From Kiritimatiellia bacterium (GTDB taxonomy: Bacteria > Verrucomicrobiota > Kiritimatiellia > UBA8416 > JAIOPI01), in the NCBI GenBank assembly GCA_028822745.1, contig JAPKCZ010000196.1, positions 1-5,080 of the forward strand: a stretch of DNA of 5,080 bases, written 5' to 3'. The number at the start of each line of letters is the position of its first letter. Positions within the stretch are counted from its first letter, which is position 1. Both the position numbers and the translations under genes were made by a program. Positions 1 through 5,080 of the stretch are shown one piece after another. Below the pieces are notes generated by a model. The model saw only the letters and a list, made by a program, of their open reading frames with translations. It did no database searches and was not told the DNA's origin.

Positions 1-16
1 CATTAAACAGGTATAT

Positions 17-22
17 TATAAT
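17..22 (+). promoter_or_regulatory. -10 promoter box (TATAAT) of the PhyH-family gene
   Basis: A perfect TATAAT hexamer lies in a very AT-rich stretch upstream of the dioxygenase gene. With normal spacing the start of transcription would fall near position 29-30, giving a leader of about 40 bases. The matching -35 box would lie just before the window begins, so only half of the promoter can be seen. A sigma-70-type promoter is inferred from the hexamer and its position; the AT-richness alone could produce such a match. Confidence 0.45.
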
Positions 23-57
23 ACTCGATATGGAAACAGAGTACCAACGTCCATTTC

Positions 58-63
58 AAGGAG
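58..63 (+). promoter_or_regulatory. Ribosome binding site of the PhyH-family gene
   Basis: AAGGAG ends six bases before the ATG at 70. This is a textbook Shine-Dalgarno sequence at good spacing, and it supports the start at 70 over the in-frame ATG five codons later. It contrasts with the helicase gene at the other end of the window, which has no such site. Confidence 0.75.
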
Positions 64-69
64 AGACGC

Positions 70-885
70 ATGAAGCATTTGAGCATGGAAGAAAAAAGCA
101 GAATGGAGCGAGACGGATTCCACATTGCCCGGGCTCTGTTCAATACTGAAGAAATCAGCGAAATTCGACGTGTTTTCCAGGAACAGGGCGACAGCGGCGT
201 CACACCAGGGCTGCAGAATGATGACAGACTGCAGTCCAATGAAGCACTGGCCAAATACCCTCGCATGATGATGCCTCACCGCCACGCTGACCTACCCGTC
301 GGCCCGGTCTCGCTGTCGGCCATGCTCGATCCGCGTATTGGGGACATCCTTCACGACCTCTATGGCGAAGCCGCTGTGGCTGCGCAGAGCATGTTCTATT
401 TCAAACCGCCGCAGGCGCGCGGGCAAGGGCTCCATCAAGACAACTTCTATCTCAAGGTCGCTCCGGCCAACTGCATGGCCGCCTGGGTAGCGGTCGATGA
501 CGCTGACGAGGACAACGGGGGGCTGATGGTCATCCCGGGAAGTCACAAATTGGGTCTGGTGTGCCCTGAACAGGCCGACCCCACCGTATCCTTCACCACG
601 GAACACATTCCCACGCCCGAAGGCATGCAGGTCGTGCCCGTCATCATGAAGGCAGGCGATGTCCTGTTCTTCACCGGGAGCCTCATCCATGGGTCCTACC
701 CCAACACAAGCGACACACGCTCCCGTCGCGCACTGATCTTCCATTATGGCCCTGCCAGCATGAAAGAAATCTCGGGTCACTACAAACCCCTTCTAGACTT
801 CGAGCAGCACGAACTCGATGGCGTGCTCGCGGCCACCGGCGGGGGCCCATGCGGCACCGAATTCGTCGCTGTTGGCTCCGCATAA
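70..885 (+). CDS. Phytanoyl-CoA dioxygenase (PhyH) family Fe(II)/2-oxoglutarate oxygenase
   Basis: This 271-residue protein is predicted to be a cytosolic non-heme iron oxygenase that couples oxidative decarboxylation of 2-oxoglutarate to hydroxylation of an organic substrate. The double-stranded beta-helix signature is complete. The iron ligands are H122 and D124 in the HQD motif of GLHQDNFY, and H207 in SLIHGSYPN. R219 in RSRRALIFHY is the likely 2-oxoglutarate carboxylate binder, twelve residues after H207. The segment DEDNGGLMVIPGSHK (about 146-160) is the conserved strand-turn typical of this family. There is no signal peptide or membrane segment, and the length is normal for bacterial members. 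The substrate cannot be read from the sequence: the family includes phytanoyl-CoA, ectoine and many natural-product hydroxylases, and no neighbouring gene suggests a pathway. The gene appears monocistronic, with its own promoter and ribosome binding site and a possible terminator at 927-998. The family call is firm; the specific reaction is unknown. Confidence 0.93.
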   Translation: MKHLSMEEKSRMERDGFHIARALFNTEEISEIRRVFQEQGDSGVTPGLQNDDRLQSNEALAKYPRMMMPHRHADLPVGPVSLSAMLDPRIGDILHDLYGEAAVAAQSMFYFKPPQARGQGLHQDNFYLKVAPANCMAAWVAVDDADEDNGGLMVIPGSHKLGLVCPEQADPTVSFTTEHIPTPEGMQVVPVIMKAGDVLFFTGSLIHGSYPNTSDTRSRRALIFHYGPASMKEISGHYKPLLDFEQHELDGVLAATGGGPCGTEFVAVGSA

Positions 886-926
886 GGGCAGCCTTGCAGA
901 ATTTCAAGCCTCTGATGAAGAAACCC

Positions 927-998
927 AACACCCGCAGGGCGAAGACGGCTCTGTGTCCTCTGCTAACTCAAGCGTAGCGGGTGTTAATTCTTTTCTTT
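927..998 (+). terminator. Possible long-loop terminator or repeat hairpin downstream of the PhyH gene
   Basis: AACACCCGC (927-935) and GCGGGTGTT (977-985) form a perfect 9-base inverted repeat, followed by the T-rich run AATTCTTTTCTTT. The position, 42 bases after the dioxygenase stop codon, suits a terminator. The loop of 41 bases is much longer than in a standard intrinsic terminator and the T-run is interrupted. The interior contains CTCTGTGTCCTCTG (949-962), whose reverse complement holds CAGAG twice at 9-base spacing. This links it to the element at 1639-1698, so it may be a dispersed repeat that also serves as a terminator. The minus strand likewise ends its arm in GGGTTTCTTC, so action in both directions is possible. 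Confidence 0.4.
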
Positions 999-1025
999 GG
1001 CCTATGGGATGCTAGTGAATCCTGC

Positions 1026-1067
1026 TCGTAATCGTAATCTTCTCGAAAATTTCGATTATGATTACGA
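1026..1067. repeat. Near-perfect palindrome with four GTAATC-type half-sites
   Basis: The left arm TCGTAATCGTAATC (1026-1039) and right arm GATTATGATTACGA (1054-1067) are reverse complements except at one position, which would be a G-U pair in RNA. Each arm is itself a doubled word (CGTAAT twice). The 14-base spacer overlaps a second, slightly off-centre palindrome, TCGAAAATTTCGA (1043-1055). No T-run follows on either strand, so it does not look like an intrinsic terminator. It could be a dispersed intergenic repeat or a protein-binding site. A partial copy of the word, TAATCGTAA, recurs at 1609-1617. Confidence 0.7.
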
Positions 1068-1199
1068 ACGATGGTGGGGCGATCTCCCTACACCATTTTC
1101 CACAACAGGGGGTTTTTCAGCGGAATCGAAGGATGACGCTTCCGTTGGGCAAGAGACATGAAACCGACAAGGCCTTGGCAAGTGGGCCGCCTGAATGTT

Positions 1200-1397
1200 T
1201 CATTTACCTATTTGAGCTCGAAACTGGGCCGCTTCATTCCGAGCCTCCTCAATTGTTCTGACCGCACCGTCTACCTCTCTCTGGACCCCTCGGCCCAGAG
1301 CGCGCAAGCGTCGCACTTCCGCTCGATTAGCACGCCCGTCACACTCAGTAGCGCGTTTTTCGAATAATTCGTCCGTATCGGTATGTTTCTTGACCAT
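1200..1397 (-). CDS. Possible small charged helical protein of unknown function
   Basis: From the ATG at 1397 this frame encodes 65 residues. The composition is strongly hydrophilic, rich in Arg, Glu and Ala, with almost no proline and few glycines. The second half (EVDGAVRTIEEARNEAAQFR) could form an amphipathic helix or short coiled coil. There is no signal peptide, membrane segment or known motif. The frame is open upstream to 1556, but the ATG at 1397 gives the most protein-like product. A weak purine stretch (AAGAGA) lies 6 bases upstream. Codon use shows no strong bias. A hairpin (1422-1450) would lie in its leader. I do not recognise a family; it may be a chance frame. It is listed because its composition is more protein-like than any competing frame in this region. 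Confidence 0.33.
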   Translation of the reverse strand: MVKKHTDTDELFEKRATECDGRANRAEVRRLRALGRGVQREVDGAVRTIEEARNEAAQFRAQIGK

Positions 1398-1421
1398 GAC
1401 TGTTCTCTTATAGACCTGTGT

Positions 1422-1457
1422 GCCCGGTTTGTCCTGCATGAACAACGGGCTTTTTCT
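1422..1457 (+). terminator. Rho-independent terminator-like hairpin, plus strand
   Basis: GCCCG (1422-1426) pairs with CGGGC (1446-1450). The stem can be extended inward through TT/AA and GT/AC pairs if two single-base bulges are allowed. It is followed directly by TTTTTCT. This is the classic form of an intrinsic terminator reading on the plus strand. No convincing plus-strand gene lies just upstream; the nearest is the dioxygenase, ending 537 bases earlier. It may stop read-through from that gene, end an unseen transcript, or be fortuitous. Read on the minus strand it has no T-run and would sit about 25 bases upstream of the possible small protein. Confidence 0.5.
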
Positions 1458-1638
1458 AGAGGCGAACGAGCACTGTATCATATTTTTTCGCAACACTCGA
1501 TATAGAAATGAAAAAGCGGCGTGGACCCCAACCGCACACATGAACATCCCAACCATCGCTCGCAGGATACTGGGTGCTAGCCTGCATTATTCATCAACCC
1601 ACTACCCATAATCGTAACGTGCTCATCGATCACAACTT

Positions 1639-1698
1639 AACCACGGATGGCACGGATAGGGCCGGCTTCGCCGGCAGCCATCAGTGAAATCCGTGGTT
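1639..1698. repeat. Palindromic intergenic element with CACGGAT words and a GC-rich hairpin tip
   Basis: The outer arms AACCACGGAT (1639-1648) and ATCCGTGGTT (1689-1698) are a perfect 10-base inverted repeat. Inside, CACGGAT occurs twice at 9-base spacing (1642-1648 and 1651-1657), and a degenerate complement, ATCAGTG, lies at 1679-1685. The tip is a perfect hairpin: GCCGGC, loop TTC, GCCGGC (1661-1675). The whole reads as a nested cruciform- or REP-like element. It lies 93 bases beyond the helicase stop codon and could help end that transcript, but no clear T-run follows on the minus strand. From memory, similar CACGGAT repeats are scattered between genes in several environmental bacterial groups; I could not verify this. 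Confidence 0.7.
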
Positions 1699-1790
1699 TC
1701 TTCTGTTTCGCAAATATCAGATAAATAGATCAGGCGCTGATTCTTGAGGCTGAACGCTTCCCGGCGCGCTGTTCGCGAGGAGTAAGGGTA

Positions 1791-4700
1791 CTAGGAAAGC
1801 AGGAGGTTTAGGTCGTCGGCGGTGAGTTGGGAGACCAGACTGTTGGCTTGCGTGATGATGGCATCGGCGAGACCGCGTTTGCGTTCCTGGAGCTCAAGAA
1901 TCTTTTCTTCGACCGTGTCTTTGGCGACGAGGCGATAGGCGAATACGTGGCGCTCTTGGCCAATGCGATGTGCGCGGTCAATCGCCTGAGCTTCGACGGC
2001 AGGGTTCCACCAAGGGTCAAGCAGTATGACATAATCTGCTGCGGTGAGATTAAGTCCGACGCCGCCGGCTTTGAGACTGATCAGAAAAACAGGACAGTCC
2101 GGATCTTCTTGAAATTCGCGCACGCGTGCCTGTCTATCGCGTGTGCGCCCGTCCAGGTAAGCGTAGGGCGTGCCTGCGGCATCGAGCCTCTGTCGCACGA
2201 GGGCCAAAAACTTTGTGAACTGGGAGAAAATCAAGACTTTGTGACCCGCAGGTACGATGTCCTCTAGTAAACCCATTAGTGCTGAAAGTTTAGCGCTGTC
2301 CATGCCTTTGCGTGTGTCGTTAACGAGGCCAGGATGGCAGGCGGCCTGGCGCAGCCGTAGCAAGGCCTCAAGAACCATGATTTTCGATTTGGCTAGACCG
2401 GAATCAGCAATCTTTCCAGCAAGCGCGGCCTGATAGTAGCTGCGCAGGTCGTTGTAGATGGCGCGTTGTTGCGCTGGCAATTCACACAATATGGTTTCTT
2501 CTGTTTTAGCGGGCAGCTCGGTAGCGACCTCACCTTTGGTACGTCGCAGGATGAAGGGGCGCACCGCCTGTCCAACGAGAGCGCAGGCCTCGTCCGAGAG
2601 TGTCTTACGCGCGGTTGCATCCTTTAGCCAAGCGCCGCCACCGAGCATCCCTGGATTGAGAAACTCGAAAAGACTCCATAGTTCGCCTAGGTGGTTTTCG
2701 ATTGGCGTGCCGCTCATGGCCAGTCGATGCGTCCCGTTCAGAAGGCGCGCGGCTTTTGCCGTGGCCGAAGAGGCGTTTTTGATGGCTTGAGCTTCATCCA
2801 AAATGACATAATGGAAGCGCAGTTTGACCAACATCGTGATGTCGAGACGCATCGTGCTATAGGTCGTCAAAATCAAATCCGCGTCCTGAAATGCGTCGAG
2901 TGATTTTGCGCGCTCTTTGCCGTGATGCACCATGACGCGAAGTTTCGGGGTGAACCGCGCAGCCTCCTCGCACCAGTTGAAAATGAGCGACTTCGGAATG
3001 ACGATCAATGAGGGATCGGTTCGGTTTTTCTGGTATACATCCAGTAGCAGAGCCAGCGCCTGTACGGTCTTGCCGAGGCCCATGTCATCTGCCAGACAGC
3101 CACCCAGGTTGAGGTCGCGCAGATAGTGCAACCAGCCAAGCCCTTCCTTTTGGTAGTCCCGCAGCGTGCCGATGAACGTCTTGTGCGGATCACACGCGGA
3201 AGGCGCCTTTTCCCGAATGTCAGCACGTGTTTTCTGCGCCTTCTTGTCCCAATTAACCCCAGGGCGCTCACCGAGCAGTGCATCGAGCAGGAAAACCTGG
3301 GGCATGTTGAGGCGTAAAACGTCATCGGTCTGTTGGCCAAGTTTGGCGAGCATGGCCAGACGATCCGTGTCTTCGTCTTGTGCAAACACGCCCAAGCTGC
3401 CGTCTTTCATTTTAACAAAACCACTGCGCGCGGATAGGGCATGCAGAATGTCGGGCATCGATACGGCTTCACGGTCCTCGCCGTATGTGGCGGCGACGTC
3501 AAACCAATCCAAGCCTGATTTGACGGAAATGGAGACGCGGCCACGACGTACGGGCTTGCCTTCAATGTAGATGTGCCATCCCGCTTCCATCAGGCTGGAA
3601 AGGCTGCGCAGAGCAGAGGCGGCGGGTGCGCTCCAATCGTCCTCAACGCCATGGGTGGAGAATGGATGTGGGGCGTGGCGCGTGAATCTGTGCTCTTTCA
3701 GTTCGGCACGGAAGGCGCGTTCTGCACCGATGTCGCGTGTGAACATTTTTCGGTCCTGGGGAAAAGCGACCTGTGACTTAGGTTCGTCTTCCGAAATCTC
3801 CGTTTCGCCGTACAGGAACCTGAGCGCACCACTGAACAATTTTGTCGAACGAATCGCGTCTTCTCGTAGGTAGAGTATCGCCTGGGGCGACACCTGCAGC
3901 TCTTCGTACTGAAGCGAGAGTGGAAGGCGCGTTTCCGGGTTGCCCGGTATCTCGTGAAAACGCTCAAGCCAGATATCCGCCATGTCGGCGGGAATGTGAA
4001 TCGAAGCGTCCTTGCGCAGCATAACGATCCACCCGAAGTTCACACCGTCGCCTAGGCGGGATATGGACTCCGGCCAGACGATGTATCCCGACGCCGTCAA
4101 GGCGAGGGGGTCTGAAAGCGGGCGGGACGCCTCGCCGTTGACGAGTTCAGCTGTGACCGTGTAACCCTCTTGCACCTCGTCGACCTTGATGACACATCGC
4201 CATGTTTCATCAAGGTCATCTTCGAGCGCAGGCGTGAGGGTTTCCGACGCTCGGTCGCCTGTCGTCAAGTGGCAGCGTCCGGTCGCCAATACAGCTGCAA
4301 GCGTTGTGCTGATCATGTTCTCTGGCAACGGCTGGGCTTTGGTCGTCTGGCCAGAAAGAAAGGACCATCTGTCGGACGAAGCAGCCGCCGACACCAGCAA
4401 TGCCACGGCGCTACGGTATGGCTCGGCGACGTCGTTCGGTAGATCGAGGCGTAATCCGGCGATTCGCGGTTTTCCTAACTGGCCGTTCTTTTTGTAGGTT
4501 CTGGTGCCTATTTGCACGACAAACTCACCCATCTGCAGCCGATTTGCGTCGATTAAGAAGCGGACCTCCTCAAGCTTGTCATCACTGAATTGCGTGTCGG
4601 GTGTTCCTGTGGGTGCGTAGTCGGCGAGCCTGCGAAAGTGTGTATCCCATGCCGAAGGTGCTTGCCTGTTTTCTTGGTAGTGCTCTCCCCGCGACTCGAA

Positions 4701-5000
4701 GAATGCGTCCGGGGCATGGCCTTCGGCTTCCTCGCTGATCGCGTCCAGCTCCAGCAGTAAAGCCCAAAGGTGTTTGCATGCTGTCGTTTTCGCGAAGTGC
4801 AGGCAACTGCAGTATGCACGAATCTCCTCTTGAGGATTCTTTAGAAGTTCGACCTCGTAGAGGCGAGAGCCGCGTACCGTCGCGCGAACCTCCTCTTCGT
4901 TGACCGCCTCAATTTCAACACGTCCCTGGCGTAGGTAGGATTGGCCGCGTTGACGAATGTTTGCGGGAAAATTCTCTCGAAATAGCGTCGTTAGGTTCAT
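1791..5000 (-). CDS. SWIM zinc-finger SNF2-family helicase-like ATPase
   Basis: This 1,069-residue protein is predicted to be a cytosolic ATP-driven nucleic-acid translocase of the Swi2/Snf2 group (superfamily 2). An N-terminal SWIM zinc finger has C64, C66, C75 and H77 in the CxC...CxH pattern. Residues about 100-600 are a poorly conserved middle region, in the place of the bacterial SNF2-associated domain. The motor follows: LRDYQKEG (613-620), Walker A DDMGLGKT (638-645), Walker B DEAQ (735-738), SGTPIEN (763-769), then KVLIFSQF (921-928), the LKAGGVGLNL region (976-985) and QAIDRAHRIGQ (1005-1015). All motifs are intact, so it should be an active ATPase. The SWIM finger suggests DNA or protein binding. 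Bacterial members are usually annotated only as DEAD/DEAH-box helicases; roles in transcription recycling, repair or defence are possible but none is shown here. It stands alone, convergent with the dioxygenase. The ATG at 5000 is the only standard start at the N-terminus, places the SWIM finger at the expected distance, and lacks a Shine-Dalgarno site. Confidence 0.95.
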   Translation of the reverse strand: MNLTTLFRENFPANIRQRGQSYLRQGRVEIEAVNEEEVRATVRGSRLYEVELLKNPQEEIRAYCSCLHFAKTTACKHLWALLLELDAISEEAEGHAPDAFFESRGEHYQENRQAPSAWDTHFRRLADYAPTGTPDTQFSDDKLEEVRFLIDANRLQMGEFVVQIGTRTYKKNGQLGKPRIAGLRLDLPNDVAEPYRSAVALLVSAAASSDRWSFLSGQTTKAQPLPENMISTTLAAVLATGRCHLTTGDRASETLTPALEDDLDETWRCVIKVDEVQEGYTVTAELVNGEASRPLSDPLALTASGYIVWPESISRLGDGVNFGWIVMLRKDASIHIPADMADIWLERFHEIPGNPETRLPLSLQYEELQVSPQAILYLREDAIRSTKLFSGALRFLYGETEISEDEPKSQVAFPQDRKMFTRDIGAERAFRAELKEHRFTRHAPHPFSTHGVEDDWSAPAASALRSLSSLMEAGWHIYIEGKPVRRGRVSISVKSGLDWFDVAATYGEDREAVSMPDILHALSARSGFVKMKDGSLGVFAQDEDTDRLAMLAKLGQQTDDVLRLNMPQVFLLDALLGERPGVNWDKKAQKTRADIREKAPSACDPHKTFIGTLRDYQKEGLGWLHYLRDLNLGGCLADDMGLGKTVQALALLLDVYQKNRTDPSLIVIPKSLIFNWCEEAARFTPKLRVMVHHGKERAKSLDAFQDADLILTTYSTMRLDITMLVKLRFHYVILDEAQAIKNASSATAKAARLLNGTHRLAMSGTPIENHLGELWSLFEFLNPGMLGGGAWLKDATARKTLSDEACALVGQAVRPFILRRTKGEVATELPAKTEETILCELPAQQRAIYNDLRSYYQAALAGKIADSGLAKSKIMVLEALLRLRQAACHPGLVNDTRKGMDSAKLSALMGLLEDIVPAGHKVLIFSQFTKFLALVRQRLDAAGTPYAYLDGRTRDRQARVREFQEDPDCPVFLISLKAGGVGLNLTAADYVILLDPWWNPAVEAQAIDRAHRIGQERHVFAYRLVAKDTVEEKILELQERKRGLADAIITQANSLVSQLTADDLNLLLS

Positions 5001-5010
5001 AGAGAAGGGG

Positions 5011-5038
5011 ATTCTGCACGAACACGAATCAAATTCAA
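5011..5038 (-). promoter_or_regulatory. Weak candidate promoter of the SNF2 helicase gene
   Basis: On the minus strand, TTGAAT (5038-5033) and CAGAAT (5016-5011) are separated by 16 bases and each match four or five positions of the sigma-70 consensus. Transcription from here would begin only a few bases before the ATG, leaving almost no leader. That agrees with the missing Shine-Dalgarno site but is an unusual arrangement. This is a weak match in a short stretch, and the real promoter may lie beyond the window. Confidence 0.2.
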
Positions 5039-5080
5039 GAGTTACCCGCTGGGTTAAGCGCCAATCAATTGACTTTTTCG

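Larger units (their letters stand above)
886..1790. other. Gene-poor convergent intergenic region rich in inverted repeats
   Basis: About 905 bases separate the 3' ends of the two convergent genes. I find no open frame here with recognisable protein family features. The overlapping plus-strand frames between 1058 and 1367 and at 1420-1611 have compositions and starts that look like chance. What is present: three palindromic elements (927-985, 1026-1067, 1639-1698), a plus-strand terminator-like hairpin (1422-1457), and a possible 65-residue protein on the minus strand (1200-1397). The stretches at 1068-1199, 1460-1638 and 1699-1790 show nothing I can name. There are no transposase remnants, tRNA genes or target-site duplications. 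Confidence 0.6.

Noticed and set aside
292..780. Minus-strand frame of 162 residues opposite the dioxygenase gene
   Set aside because: It is a shadow of a GC-rich coding region; the plus-strand frame carries the full PhyH motif set.
1058..1367. Overlapping plus-strand frames of 67 and 69 residues
   Set aside because: They lack ribosome binding sites, have irregular composition, overlap each other, and lie opposite the more protein-like minus-strand frame.
1571..1601. TGGGT...ACCCA inverted repeat as a hairpin
   Set aside because: Only five bases pair across a 21-base loop with no T-run; such matches are common by chance.
1420..1611. Plus-strand frame of 63 residues
   Set aside because: Its start lies within the terminator-like hairpin, there is no ribosome binding site, and the product resembles no protein family I know.
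1748..1785. Possible terminator for the helicase gene just after its stop codon
   Set aside because: The only pairing is CGCG with CGCG around five bases, and no T-run follows on the minus strand.
1827..2267. Plus-strand frame of 146 residues opposite the helicase C-terminus
   Set aside because: It overlaps the highly conserved SNF2 motifs V and VI on the other strand and has no family features of its own.
70..5000. A new multi-gene system formed by the dioxygenase and the SNF2 ATPase
   Set aside because: The genes converge, lie about 900 bases apart, do not share a transcript, and have no known functional link.
5041..5072. ACCC-GGGT and TCAATTGA small palindromes upstream of the helicase gene as operators
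   Set aside because: Stems of four bases and an 8-base AT-rich palindrome are too short to support a regulatory call.

Overview
This 5,080-base bacterial window has a moderately high GC content. It holds two clear protein genes that point toward each other, separated by a gene-poor stretch of about 900 bases rich in inverted repeats. No RNA gene, CRISPR array, transposase or integrase is visible. The organism cannot be fixed from the sequence. The combination of a phytanoyl-CoA dioxygenase-family oxygenase, a SWIM-type SNF2 ATPase with no visible Shine-Dalgarno site, and intergenic hairpin repeats built on CACGGAT/CACAGAG and GTAATC words is what I would expect of a Planctomycetota-Verrucomicrobiota-type environmental bacterium. 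That is a low-confidence guess from recollection.

Layout. Positions 1-69 carry a perfect TATAAT -10 box and a good ribosome binding site for the first gene. Positions 70-885 (+) encode a 271-residue non-heme Fe(II)/2-oxoglutarate dioxygenase of the PhyH family with its iron-binding triad intact. Positions 886-1790 contain three palindromic elements (927-985, 1026-1067, 1639-1698), a plus-strand terminator-like hairpin with a T-run (1422-1457), and one plausible but unproven 65-residue helical protein on the minus strand (1200-1397). Positions 1791-5000 (-) encode a 1,069-residue SWIM zinc-finger SNF2 helicase-like ATPase with all the canonical motifs intact. Positions 5001-5080 are its upstream region; the reading frame stays open to the window edge and the ATG has no Shine-Dalgarno sequence.

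The two main genes are convergent and therefore not an operon, and nothing in the sequence links their functions: one is a small-molecule oxygenase and the other acts on nucleic acid. I do not see a multi-gene system. The least-explained material is the repeat-rich convergent intergenic region. Two of its hairpin elements appear to be related, sharing a 9-base-period word pair and a GCCG(G/T)CTTCGCC core in opposite orientation.
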